Source of the DNA: Methanoregula sp.
GTDB lineage: Archaea; Halobacteriota; Methanomicrobia; Methanomicrobiales; Methanospirillaceae
Reading direction: 5' to 3'
Length of the DNA stretch: 64,000 nt
Assembly: GCA_041645435.1 (NCBI GenBank)
Contig: JBAZQB010000004.1
Coordinates: forward strand, 186,001 to 250,000
Part shown: positions 6,825 to 15,572 of the stretch, in pieces
Layout of the letters: each line of letters begins with the position of its first letter
Position numbering within the stretch: position 1 is the stretch's first letter
The notes under the pieces: generated by a model
Database searches by the model: none
Told to the model about the DNA's origin: nothing
Seen by the model: only the letters and a program-made list of their open reading frames with translations
Program-made: the position numbers and the translations under genes

Positions 6825-8933
6825 ATGGCAAAAGACCCGGTCTGTGGCATGGAAGTGGACGAAGAGACCTCGATAAAACGGGTGATCGGCGGCAGGACGT
6901 ATTATTTCTGCATGGAAAGTTGTGCACTGGCCTTTGAGGACCCGGAAAAAGAGCTCAAGAGTATGAAGACCCGGGTTGCCGTTGCCGTGTCGGCAGTTGC
7001 GGTGCTTGCCCTGCTCCGTGTTGTGGCAACGCTTTCTCTCGCCGCTGGGGCCACGCTCGTCACTTGGGCACCGATCCCTGAGCTCCCGTACTTCACGTGG
7101 GGATACTGGCTCTTCCTGCTGACCACCCCGGTCCAGATCATCGGTGGCTGGGGCTTTTACAAGGGAGCGTATTCGGCGCTCAAGTCCCACCGGGCGAACA
7201 TGGATGTCCTCATCGCAATAGGCACGACCACCGCGTATCTCTTCAGCGTATTTGTCCTGTTCTTCCCTACGGTGCTCCCGGTCAAGACCAACGACGTATA
7301 CTTCGAAGTCGCAGCCGTCATTATCGCATTCGTCCTGCTGGGGAAATTCATGGAAGACTACATGCGGCAGAGCACGTCTGCGGCAGTCCGGGCCCTCATG
7401 GATCTCCGGCCCGGCACGGCACGCGTGATCCGGAAAGGTGTTGAGGAGGAGATTCCGGCCGAGATGCTCATGGTGGATGAGATCGTCGTCGTCCGGCCTG
7501 GGGAAAAGATACCGACCGATGGTGTGGTGATTGAAGGGCAGTCCGCAGTGGACGAAAAGATGATCACCGGCGAAAGCATCCCGATAGAGAAGAAACCCGG
7601 CGACCCGGTGATCGGGGCAACGATGAACAAGATGGGGATGCTGAAGTTCAGGACCACCAAGGTCGGGCACGATACAACCCTGATGCAGATCGTCCACATG
7701 GTGGAGGAGGCACAGGCATCCAGTGCTCCGATCCAGCGGCTCGCGGACCAGGTAGCAGAGTATTTTGTCCCGGTGGTGATCGCAGTCGCGATTCTTACCT
7801 TCTTTACCTGGGCGGTAATCCTCGGGAACTTTACCGCAGGACTGCTCGCATTCGTCGCGGTCCTTATCATCTCCTGCCCGTGTGCGCTCGGGATTGCCAC
7901 GCCAACAGCCCTCATGGTCGGCGTGGGAAAAGGTGCAGAGGCCGGCATCCTGATCCGGGGCGGGGAATACCTTGAGCGGGCGGAGAAACTCACCACCGTG
8001 GTATTTGACAAGACCGGCACGCTGACAAAAGGCGAACCTTCGGTCACCGATATCATCGCGGAGAACCCCAACGAAGTACTGCGGTTTGCTGCCATTGCCG
8101 AGCAGGGCTCAGAACACCCGCTTGGTGAAGCGATCGTGCGGGGAGCAAAGGAGCGCGGCCTCGAAGTCACCAGTGCCGAATCCTTCGAAGCGGTACCGGG
8201 TCACGGGATCAAAGTGACTGTCGGGGGAAAGACTGTTCTTGTCGGCAACCGCAGGCTGATAGAAGTAAACAGCATCTCTGTCGCACAGTACGAGCAGCAG
8301 ATCCAGGCACTCGAAGTACAGGGCAAGACCGCAATGCTTGTGGCCGTGAACGGTACCATCAGCGGGATCATCGCGGTCGCCGATACGTTAAAGGAGAATG
8401 CTGTTGAGGCCGTGAAGGAACTCAAGGCCATTGGCGTAGAGACAATCATGCTGACCGGGGATAACGAGCGGACTGCCCATGCCATTGCCGCACAGGTAGG
8501 CATCGAAAAAGTGATCGCAAATGTCCTGCCCGGTGAGAAAGCCGATGTGATCAAAAAACTGCAGGCAGAGAAGAAGGTGGTCGCCATGGTCGGGGATGGG
8601 ATCAACGATGCACCAGCGCTTGCCCAGTCCGATATCGGGATTGCACTCGGCAGCGGGTCGGACGTGGCAAAAGAGACCGGCGGGATTGTGCTGATTCGGG
8701 ACGACCTCCGCGATGTGGTAAAGGGTATCAAGCTCTCGAAGGCGACCATGCGTAAGATCAAACAGAATCTATTCTGGGCGCTTGCCTACAACACGCTCGC
8801 GATCCCGGTCGCAGCAGTCGGGCTCCTGAACCCGATCATTGCAGCAGCGGCAATGGCGTTATCATCACTGACCGTTGTCGGGAATGCTGCGTTGCTGAAA
8901 CGTTATAAGTTTGAGGAAGAGAAAAAAGCGTAA
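6825..8933 (+). CDS. copA: Copper-type P1B ATPase with N-terminal YHS domain
   Basis: A heavy-metal exporting P-type ATPase of 702 residues. Residues 1-45 form a YHS metal-binding domain (DPVCGMEVDEE and YYFCMESC) in place of a classical CXXC heavy-metal domain. Membrane helices follow. The ion-site motif is CPCALGIATPTA near residue 350, the phosphorylation site is VFDKTGTLTKGE, the nucleotide domain has the HP motif (SEHPLGEA) and the hinge is MVGDGINDAPAL. The CPC motif with the closing helices points to Cu(I)/Ag(I). AGGATG lies upstream of the ATG. Small His/Gly-rich and Met-rich membrane proteins follow on the opposite strand, consistent with a metal-handling locus. Confidence 0.93.
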   Translation: MAKDPVCGMEVDEETSIKRVIGGRTYYFCMESCALAFEDPEKELKSMKTRVAVAVSAVAVLALLRVVATLSLAAGATLVTWAPIPELPYFTWGYWLFLLTTPVQIIGGWGFYKGAYSALKSHRANMDVLIAIGTTTAYLFSVFVLFFPTVLPVKTNDVYFEVAAVIIAFVLLGKFMEDYMRQSTSAAVRALMDLRPGTARVIRKGVEEEIPAEMLMVDEIVVVRPGEKIPTDGVVIEGQSAVDEKMITGESIPIEKKPGDPVIGATMNKMGMLKFRTTKVGHDTTLMQIVHMVEEAQASSAPIQRLADQVAEYFVPVVIAVAILTFFTWAVILGNFTAGLLAFVAVLIISCPCALGIATPTALMVGVGKGAEAGILIRGGEYLERAEKLTTVVFDKTGTLTKGEPSVTDIIAENPNEVLRFAAIAEQGSEHPLGEAIVRGAKERGLEVTSAESFEAVPGHGIKVTVGGKTVLVGNRRLIEVNSISVAQYEQQIQALEVQGKTAMLVAVNGTISGIIAVADTLKENAVEAVKELKAIGVETIMLTGDNERTAHAIAAQVGIEKVIANVLPGEKADVIKKLQAEKKVVAMVGDGINDAPALAQSDIGIALGSGSDVAKETGGIVLIRDDLRDVVKGIKLSKATMRKIKQNLFWALAYNTLAIPVAAVGLLNPIIAAAAMALSSLTVVGNAALLKRYKFEEEKKA

Positions 8934-9042
8934 TTTTTTATTGGCGAAAATCAGGGACGGGCGGACTGCAGACTGCATCGTGTGTCTCATTCAGCTTTGC
9001 CGAGTTCGCAACCGATCCACGACCGGTTTTTCTTGATGCAGA

Positions 9043-9195
9043 TTACCGGTATAACAGGAAAAAATAGACACCTGCAATGATACAGATCATCAGCAGTCCC
9101 CAGATAATCGAAGAGGTCAGTCCGCTCACCAGCAAAATGCCGATACTCAAAAGAATTGTCCCTATGGTAAGGACACGTTCATTTTTTACCGTCAC
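9043..9195 (-). CDS. Small two-helix membrane protein
   Basis: A 50-codon frame starting at GTG 9195, with GGTGA six bases upstream. The product begins MTVKNERVLTIG and is otherwise almost wholly hydrophobic: two predicted membrane helices separated by a short SGLTSS turn, ending FFLLYR. No family is recognised. It lies between the copper ATPase (convergent) and the His/Gly-rich membrane protein (same strand). Short length and an unsupported GTG start make this a moderate call. Confidence 0.5.
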   Translation of the reverse strand: MTVKNERVLTIGTILLSIGILLVSGLTSSIIWGLLMICIIAGVYFFLLYR

Positions 9196-9299
9196 AATAT
9201 TTCACCGTCCCCTTTTCCCTTGTCCAATGATTATCAGTAGTACCGCTATTTGATCATATCCGCCCGGATAAGGGATTTTATCTCTCCTCTCCTCCATTA

Positions 9300-9641
9300 T
9301 CAGTGACAACTACCATCTTTCTTTTTATTGTCCTCGTCGTCTCCGGTTCCCGTTCCGGCTTCCTTACCAGATTCCTTTTGTTGCTCTTCCCCATGCGATC
9401 CTCCGCAGCTTCCCCCACTCCGTCCCCCGTGACTGCCGTGTCCCATGCCGCACATGACAAGGTGCAATCCGATGAAAATCACAAGGAAGATGATCGTTGA
9501 ATATGCTGCAAGATGTGCCTTATGTTCAATGATAAAGTATGCTGCAATTACTATCAGTAATCCAATCAGGATGTATCCGTAGATGCCAAGCCTCCTGAAC
9601 CATGCACCTATGCCGCTCATGTCTCCACCGCAGCAACCCAT
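9300..9641 (-). CDS. Small membrane protein with His/Gly-rich metal-binding-like region
   Basis: A 113-residue protein beginning MGCCGGDMSGIG at the ATG 9641, preceded by GGAGGG. Two membrane helices lie at about 17-36 and 43-62 (GYILIGLLIVIAAYF; IIFLVIFIGLHLV). They are followed by CGMGHGSHGG and a Gly/Ser/His segment, then a Glu/Lys/Asp-rich tail ending CH. Layout and His-Gly motif resemble DUF2933-type proteins found with copper-resistance genes, but the match is loose. Cys and His at both ends could bind soft metals. Confidence 0.7.
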   Translation of the reverse strand: MGCCGGDMSGIGAWFRRLGIYGYILIGLLIVIAAYFIIEHKAHLAAYSTIIFLVIFIGLHLVMCGMGHGSHGGRSGGSCGGSHGEEQQKESGKEAGTGTGDDEDNKKKDGSCH

Positions 9642-9794
9642 TATAACCAACCCTCCCGGATTATCTCATTGTTTTTCATGCTGTTTTATCTCCTTGTGCA
9701 ATGTAATTGCAGATGTATGCGAGTGCCCGTGGTTTTATGTTCCTGCTTCATCGTATCATATCTCCCATTCCGCCAGAAAATCTCCCCGTAAAAA

Positions 9795-10358
9795 TTATAG
9801 GGCGATTTTATCTTTCTGGAGTTGTTTTACGAGCCAGATGATCAGGAGTATTCCGGCAATCAGCCAGACCACGAAGAACAGGACTACCAGAATCACTCCG
9901 AGTGACATGAACCCGGTGTTCATCATGCCGGCCGCACCGGTTGTTCCATACCCTCCCATCATGCCCTGGTAGCCACTCCCGCCCAGCCCGGTGCCGCCCA
10001 TCATCCGGGTCATCATCATGTTCGAGGCGCCGGGATACTTGTTCATGATATCGATCATGCGGCCCTGGTCCGTTGCACTGAGACTGCCGGCCATCATCTT
10101 CGTAACGAGCCCCTGCATCTCATCGTGCATGGGACCCCCCATCGCATTGATCTCGACAGACTCCATCATCTGTACACCCCCGGCACCCATCATTCCCGGC
10201 CAATACCCGGAAGTCCCATTTCCCGCTGCAAGTTGTCGGCAATTGTCCATCATATCATTGTCGACTGCTGCAACCATCCCAACAATTCCAAGGCAGATGA
10301 GGGCCATCAGGATACTCACAACAATAGCCCGTTGCATTAAACCGCCGTTCTGTTTCAT
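9795..10358 (-). CDS. Exported methionine-rich protein with C-terminal membrane anchor
   Basis: The 187-residue product has a signal peptide (residues 8-30, ending GMVAAVD), a Met/Gly-rich middle with repeated MM pairs (NMMMTRMMGG, YQGMMGGYG) and a C-terminal membrane helix of about 25 residues followed by a basic tail. Met-rich extracellular segments are typical of periplasmic Cu(I) binding, and the copper ATPase is 1 kb away, so copper handling is a reasonable inference. AAAGGGG precedes the ATG. A TATA-like TTTATATAG lies about 90 bases upstream on the same strand. Confidence 0.75.
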   Translation of the reverse strand: MKQNGGLMQRAIVVSILMALICLGIVGMVAAVDNDMMDNCRQLAAGNGTSGYWPGMMGAGGVQMMESVEINAMGGPMHDEMQGLVTKMMAGSLSATDQGRMIDIMNKYPGASNMMMTRMMGGTGLGGSGYQGMMGGYGTTGAAGMMNTGFMSLGVILVVLFFVVWLIAGILLIIWLVKQLQKDKIAL

Positions 10359-10804
10359 GTTAATACCCCTTTGCTCCGGCCGTTTTCCGTACCAACTGAT
10401 GTAATGTGCCGGGATTTGCCAAAGTAATCGTTACTATGCTGAGGTCTATATAAAGGTATTCTCGCAAACTCATCTCTGCATTATTCGACCGGGAGATCCT
10501 CCCCTCTCCAAAATTCGAGAGGGGGACCCCCCACCCCCCCATACCAACTGCGGCACAGACCCCTGCCCATCACAGCGCGGAACGCCCCACAACCCCCCAG
10601 TACACAAAAAAATCCCGCCAAATCACCCAGATCCTTTTCCCCCAGAACCAGCCCCCGATTGCAAAACAAAACCGTCCGGAACAATCCCGGAACAAATCAT
10701 GACTGCACGGACGGACAGGAAACTCTCGGATTTTCACGACCCTTATGCCCCTGCACATGCAACATAGATGCAAACGGCAAGCGCCGGATTTGGAGAAAAC
10801 GAAC
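10359..10804. other. Divergent intergenic region
   Basis: A 446-base gap between the Met-rich protein (minus) and the DUF5667-like protein (plus). It holds a TATA-like TTTATATAG for the minus gene (about 10445-10455) and a G/C hairpin-prone run (GGGGGACCCCCC, about 10521-10532). No gene is recognised. Confidence 0.45.
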
Positions 10805-11698
10805 ATGAAAACCAGCAAGATAGTATTCACGGGTCTTCTCGTGCTCGGCCTGCTCTGCCTCAACGGCATTGCAGCAGCACAGGATGACACATCGGCAACC
10901 AATGTTTCAGATACTGTACTGGCCGATGACATCCAGCCCTATGACGGGCCGATCGGTGCAGGCAGCCCCCTGTACGGATTAAAGATCACCCTGGAGGACC
11001 TTGATGAATCCTTCACCTCAAACCAGAGCGAACGGGTGGACAAGCAGGTAGGCCACGCACGGCTCCGCATTGCAGAAGTGCGCCGGGCGCTCGAACTGAA
11101 CCAGTCCGATTCAGTCCGGCAGGCCCTCGATCTCTACTGGCAGAAGATGAACCTCACCCAGTCCACCATCGCCCCGTTCGGGTCCAATGCCACCGGGCTC
11201 CTCCATGCACAGGAACAGATAGCAAAACACCAGTTCGTACTGGAAAACCTCCTGTTCAGCCACCCGAACAACACGGGTCTCCAGCGGGCGTACAGCAACA
11301 GCCTCCAGCTGCAGGAGAAGTTTGCAGAAAAGACTGCGGTAAAGTTCGGCCGTACTACTGACAAGAACAATAAGACCATACTCAGGGCAATCGGGCTCGA
11401 GCAGAAAGAGATGGAGCGTAACGGGAAACCGACCATGACCACGCAGCCAAACGAAACCCACACCCAGCCATCGGTGACAGACAAACAGGAACAGCAGACT
11501 GAACAGGAAAAGAACCAGAACAAGAAACCGGTATCGGACACTATCGCACCAGCCACAACCCAGCCGACCCAGACCGTAACCGTGACCAGGGAGCAGCAGG
11601 GCCACCAATCCGATGATAAGCAGGCCGGCAACAGTGGTAATAACGGCAACAGCGGCAATGCGGATACCAAGGGAAAAGGCAATTCCCCGAACAAGTAA
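10805..11698 (+). CDS. Exported DUF5667-like protein
   Basis: The 297-residue product has a signal peptide (MKTSKIVFTGLLVLG to AAAQ). A helical domain follows with a characteristic opening (IGAGSPLYGLKITLEDLDE) and long amphipathic helices with many Gln and Glu, as in archaeal DUF5667 proteins, whose function is unknown. From about residue 210 the protein is a low-complexity Thr/Gln/Asn/Lys tail, probably a surface-exposed linker. The ATG at 10805 follows TTTGGAGAA, and the longer open frame upstream is ignored. A hairpin terminator follows, so it is probably monocistronic. Confidence 0.8.
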   Translation: MKTSKIVFTGLLVLGLLCLNGIAAAQDDTSATNVSDTVLADDIQPYDGPIGAGSPLYGLKITLEDLDESFTSNQSERVDKQVGHARLRIAEVRRALELNQSDSVRQALDLYWQKMNLTQSTIAPFGSNATGLLHAQEQIAKHQFVLENLLFSHPNNTGLQRAYSNSLQLQEKFAEKTAVKFGRTTDKNNKTILRAIGLEQKEMERNGKPTMTTQPNETHTQPSVTDKQEQQTEQEKNQNKKPVSDTIAPATTQPTQTVTVTREQQGHQSDDKQAGNSGNNGNSGNADTKGKGNSPNK

Positions 11699-11726
11699 TA
11701 CGATACAGGAAGGAAAACGGAGCATG

Positions 11727-11756
11727 ACCCGGCATCCACCGGGTTATGCATTTTTT
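11727..11756 (+). terminator. Hairpin with T-run after the DUF5667-like gene
   Basis: ACCCGG-CATCCA-CCGGGT forms a six-base-pair stem (11727-11744), followed within seven bases by TTTTTT. It lies between two plus-strand genes, consistent with an intrinsic-type terminator. Confidence 0.5.
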
Positions 11757-11796
11757 AATACCCGGATGTGATAGTATTCCTCAGGCACGTGGCCCC

Positions 11797-12762
11797 ATGA
11801 GATCGGTAACCGAAAAGCGCCTTCTTTTACTGGCAATACTGCTGGTGTGCGTTTTACCGGCAGGCACCGTAGCAGCCCCGGTCCCTTCATACACCACAAC
11901 ATACACGATCACGGTCCAGGAAGACGGCTCTGCCCTCTGGCAGCTGGAGTACCGCACGCTCCTTGCATCCGATGACGACCTGCTGGCGTTCGATAACTAT
12001 ACCCGCGACCTGCCGACCGTCTACCTGCCGCAGGTAAGGGACCTGATGCAGCATTCCGCAGTCCAGGCCTCGGTCGCCGCCTCCCGTCCCATGACCATCA
12101 GCAACGTAACCGGCAACGCCCTTGTCCAGAGTTCCCCCACGGGCAGGTACGGGATCGTCATCTATTCGTTCAGCTGGTCGGGATTTGCCAAACCTGACGG
12201 CGGCAGTCTCGTGATCGGCGATGCTTTTTCCGGGGGGATGTACCTTGAAAAAGATAATACCCTCATCATCCGGTTCCCCTATGGCTGGACCGTCTCGCGG
12301 GTGGAACCGGCGCCCGACCAGCAGCGCGAGGATCTTGTCTGGTATGGTTTGCGATCCTTCAGTCCCGGTGAACCCCGGGTCGTACTCGAAAAACCTGCAT
12401 TCCCGCTCATCCCGCTGATCGCCGGGATTATTGTCATCGCCGTCTTTGCAGGCTTTATTTTATACCGGGCAACAAAACGCGAGGCCGGGCAGTACATACG
12501 TGAAGGCCGGGACGAGCAGGCAGAGCAGGAGGAACCGGCAGCGCCCCTGTCCGCAGCGGATGAGGCCGGCCTTGAAGAGAGGATCACCCGGCTGCTCGAA
12601 GCCGGCGGGGGAGAGCAGTACCAGTCGGAGATTGTAAAAACCCTTGATCTGCCCAAATCAACGGTGAGCTCCGCTCTCAACAACCTCCACCGGAAAGGGA
12701 TCATCCAGAAGGTAAAAAAAGGGCGGGAGAATCTCATCCGGCTCGTGCAGGGCCGGACATAA
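11797..12762 (+). CDS. Membrane-anchored winged-helix regulator
   Basis: A 321-residue protein with a signal/anchor segment (residues 7-26), an extracytoplasmic beta-rich domain of about 200 residues beginning TTYTITVQEDGSALW, one membrane helix (PLIAGIIVIAVFAGFILY, near 225), an acidic linker and a C-terminal winged helix (QSEIVKTLDLPKSTVSSALN, then KGIIQKVKKGRENLIRL). This is the architecture of archaeal one-component membrane regulators (COG2512-like), which pass an outside signal to DNA. The ATG 11797 is chosen because it begins a good signal peptide; an in-frame ATG at 11746 is possible. The sensed signal is unknown. Confidence 0.78.
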   Translation: MRSVTEKRLLLLAILLVCVLPAGTVAAPVPSYTTTYTITVQEDGSALWQLEYRTLLASDDDLLAFDNYTRDLPTVYLPQVRDLMQHSAVQASVAASRPMTISNVTGNALVQSSPTGRYGIVIYSFSWSGFAKPDGGSLVIGDAFSGGMYLEKDNTLIIRFPYGWTVSRVEPAPDQQREDLVWYGLRSFSPGEPRVVLEKPAFPLIPLIAGIIVIAVFAGFILYRATKREAGQYIREGRDEQAEQEEPAAPLSAADEAGLEERITRLLEAGGGEQYQSEIVKTLDLPKSTVSSALNNLHRKGIIQKVKKGRENLIRLVQGRT

Positions 12763-13032
12763 AATCCCTGCACCCCATACCCCTTACCCGTACCAAATAC
12801 TTTCATGTACGGCGTGTCCCGGAAACAGCAAATGAAAGAGGCTCTTTGGGGAAACCGATCGCAGGGACCAGGGACACTCCTAATCGCAATATTGGACCAC
12901 AACGGGCGGGCATGTGCAGATGTTTCAGGCATTGTTTATCGCAAACCTGATACCTTATTTTCCCGGGCGCCAACCGTATAGGGTATGAAGCCTGCAACGC
13001 CCGGTACCCCTCCGTCATCACGGAACAATACC

Positions 13033-14193
13033 ATGGCACAGTTTTTTTCCACTCATCCGTCCCGGGCGGATAATTTCTCGGAATCGGTGATCCGGGAGAT
13101 GACCCGGCTGTCCCTGAAGCATAACGCGATCAACCTTGCGCAGGGTTTTCCGGATTTTCCCTGCCCGGCTGAACTGAAGATTGCGGCATGCAAAGCGGTC
13201 AATGAGGACTACAACCAGTACGCGATCACGTGGGGGGCACAAGACCTCCGCGAGGCACTGGCTGCCCGGGTGAAACAATTCAACGGGATGGAGTTTGACC
13301 CGCAGGCAGGGATCACGGTCACCTGCGGCTCGACCGAGGCGATGATGGCATCGATGCTCGCCATCATCCAGCCCGGCGATGAGGTGATCGTGCCTGAACC
13401 GTTCTACGAGAATTACGGGCCGGACGCACAGATCTCGGGTGCGGTGCCGCGGTATGTCCAGCTTAAGGATGATTTCTCCATCGATGAAGAGGCCTGGAAA
13501 TCCGCGTTCACTAATAAAACCCGGGCGATCATCCTCAACACTCCCAACAACCCGACCGGCAAAGTTTTTTCCCAACAGGAACTTGCGTTCATTGCGGACC
13601 TCTGTATCGACCACAACGTGATCGCAATTACGGATGAGATTTATGAGCATATTCTCTATGATGGCAGGAAACACGTCTCGATCGGGTCGCTGGATGGAAT
13701 GCACGACCGTACTATCACCATCGGGAGTTTCTCCAAGACCTACAGCGTCACCGGGTGGCGTGTCGGGTACGCACTTGCAGGTAAGGAGATCACGGAACGC
13801 CTCCGCAAGATCCATGATTTTTTAACCGTAGGTGCACCCGCCCCGCTCCAGCATGCCTGCGTGGCAGCGCTCCGGCTGCCGGAATCCTATTACCATGAGC
13901 TTGCGCAGGAATATGACCGGAAACGGAAGATCCTCTTTGCCGGGCTCAGGAAAGCCGGGTTCGCCTGCAATCTGCCGGAAGGTGCCTACTACATCTTCAC
14001 CGATATTGCCGGGTTTGGCATGAAAGATACAGAGTTTGCCCGCTATCTCGTGGAAAAGGCCGGGGTTGCGGCGGTACCGGGAAGCTCGTTTTACCACGAG
14101 GGGGGAGAGACGAAACTCCGGTTCACCTTCTCGAAAAAGGACGAGACGCTGGTCGAGGCATGCCGGCGGCTGGAAACGCTGGGGATTGGGTAG
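13033..14193 (+). CDS. Class I/II PLP aminotransferase
   Basis: A fold-type I aminotransferase of 386 residues. Landmarks are NLAQGFPDFPCP, substrate-loop YNQYAITWG, NTPNNPTGKVF, the aspartate in AITDEIYEHI, and the PLP lysine in IGSFSKTYSVTGWRVGYA. The sequence is closest to the subgroup holding aspartate, methionine and glutamine/kynurenine aminotransferases. It ends 255 bases from the end of comDE, which is convergent. An aminotransferase is needed to turn cysteate into sulfopyruvate, and aspartate aminotransferases can do this in Methanosarcina, so a role in coenzyme M synthesis is plausible but unproven. An upstream in-frame ATG (12985) after a TATA-like CTTATTTT is an alternative leaderless start. 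Confidence 0.88.
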   Translation: MAQFFSTHPSRADNFSESVIREMTRLSLKHNAINLAQGFPDFPCPAELKIAACKAVNEDYNQYAITWGAQDLREALAARVKQFNGMEFDPQAGITVTCGSTEAMMASMLAIIQPGDEVIVPEPFYENYGPDAQISGAVPRYVQLKDDFSIDEEAWKSAFTNKTRAIILNTPNNPTGKVFSQQELAFIADLCIDHNVIAITDEIYEHILYDGRKHVSIGSLDGMHDRTITIGSFSKTYSVTGWRVGYALAGKEITERLRKIHDFLTVGAPAPLQHACVAALRLPESYYHELAQEYDRKRKILFAGLRKAGFACNLPEGAYYIFTDIAGFGMKDTEFARYLVEKAGVAAVPGSSFYHEGGETKLRFTFSKKDETLVEACRRLETLGIG

Positions 14194-14300
14194 GTTGTGC
14201 GGTAAAAATAAGCTTTGAGTTAACATTGTTTTTTTAGCATCAGACCAAAAATTTTTTGACGGTGGGGACCGTGCCTGTTCCCCCGGATCACTATTGATTT

Positions 14301-14452
14301 TTGCGATGATAACGTATTACCGGTAACCTTACCCGGGCTATCGCACTGCACCCGTCCCCCAACGGGGGACTGGTGGCGCAAGAGGGAGGTAATAGAGTAC
14401 GTGAAAAAAGGTTTTCTCCAATGCAGATTTTCTCTAAAACCTCCCATTCACC
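14301..14452 (+). repeat. Interspersed hairpin element, copy 1 (core only)
   Basis: About 150 bases closely matching copies near 30.9 kb and 58.1 kb (inverted). The shared core runs from CGATGA..ACGTATTAC through GTAACCTTACCCGGGCTATC and a perfect 7-bp hairpin GTCCCCC-AAC-GGGGGAC (14354-14370) to TGGTGGCGCAAGAGGG and GGTTTTCTCC. The terminal inverted repeats of the other copies are not seen, so this copy is truncated. It fills the gap between the convergent aminotransferase and comDE genes. Confidence 0.85.
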
Positions 14453-15572
14453 GGGGATTTTTCAACGCTGCCGAGAACCGGTCTCGGATCTCGTGGGGGG
14501 TGAGGGGGATATTCTTTACCGCGGCATTGCCGGGTTTCAGGAGTACATGGACGAAGTTCGGGCCCTTTTTGAGTTCCCCGATAACCGCTGCCAGTTCCGC
14601 TTCCGACTGGGCTTTTGCGGTGTACCGGAAACCCGCTGCGATGGCGAGCAGCTCGATGTCCGTGTCCCGGTATGCCGGGGTGAGCTGGTTGCCGGTGCTG
14701 CCGAACGCACCATTATCGAGACAGAAGATCGTGAGGTTCTCCGGCTGCCGGGCACCGATAACGGGCAGGATGCCGGTCCCAAGGATACTCCCGTCGCCGT
14801 CAATCACCCAGACATCGCGCTCTGAGCCGGCAGCAAGCCCGAGCCCCAGCGGCGAAGCCTGCGTGTAACTGCCGAGCATGTAGAAGTTCAGGGGCCGGTC
14901 GCGGGCGGCATAGAGTTCCTTGCCGGGCACCCCGATATTCGAGACAACGGCCTGCTCCTTAAGATGTCGGGCAATGACGCGGATGGCATCGAACCGGGTC
15001 ATCACCGGTTCCCTGATGATCCGTTCATAGGAGACCACGACCTGCCGTACGCGGGACGGGGGCAGGCACTCCTCACGGCAGGACCCTGTCCCTTCCCATG
15101 CTTTGGGGAGCACGAGGGCCACATGGGGTCGCGAATGCACAAATGCGTCCTCAATCACATCGCCGATCTTCCCGAACTCTTCGTTTGTATGGACGATTGT
15201 GTAGGGAATCCCGGTCGCGTCAAGGATCTTGGGGATCGCGGCATTGAACGGCACCTGTGCTGGTATCACCTCGTCCTGCACCCCGCGCCAGCTCGCGATG
15301 ATGGGAAGCGGGAGATCGTAGGTCTTTGTCAGGGACATGATCGCGTTGAGGGAATTGCCCAGCCCCGAACTCTGGATGACCATTGCCGGCCGCTGGCCGG
15401 CAAGGGCGAGGCCGGCACAGACACCGATCCCGTCTTCTTCCCTTGTAAGGCAGACATGATCGAAGCGATCGGGCAGCATGAAACAGAGGTCTTTTGCCTT
15501 GTCGCACGGGATCGACGCGATACAGTTGATACCGTGCTCTTTCAGGATATCGATAACGAGGTCTTCATACAT
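14448..15572 (-). CDS. comDE: Sulfopyruvate decarboxylase, fused ComD-ComE
   Basis: A thiamine-diphosphate enzyme of 374 residues that decarboxylates sulfopyruvate to sulfoacetaldehyde in coenzyme M biosynthesis. Residues 1-170 correspond to ComD (REEDGIGVCAGLALAG carries the ThDP-activating Glu). Residues of about 190-374 correspond to ComE, with the ThDP motif VIDGDGSILGTG followed by FCLDNGAFGSTG. In Methanocaldococcus these are two proteins; here they are one chain. It overlaps the cysteate synthase gene by 8 bases and is last in a six-gene operon. The stop codon abuts the hairpin element. Confidence 0.95.
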   Translation of the reverse strand: MYEDLVIDILKEHGINCIASIPCDKAKDLCFMLPDRFDHVCLTREEDGIGVCAGLALAGQRPAMVIQSSGLGNSLNAIMSLTKTYDLPLPIIASWRGVQDEVIPAQVPFNAAIPKILDATGIPYTIVHTNEEFGKIGDVIEDAFVHSRPHVALVLPKAWEGTGSCREECLPPSRVRQVVVSYERIIREPVMTRFDAIRVIARHLKEQAVVSNIGVPGKELYAARDRPLNFYMLGSYTQASPLGLGLAAGSERDVWVIDGDGSILGTGILPVIGARQPENLTIFCLDNGAFGSTGNQLTPAYRDTDIELLAIAAGFRYTAKAQSEAELAAVIGELKKGPNFVHVLLKPGNAAVKNIPLTPHEIRDRFSAALKNPR

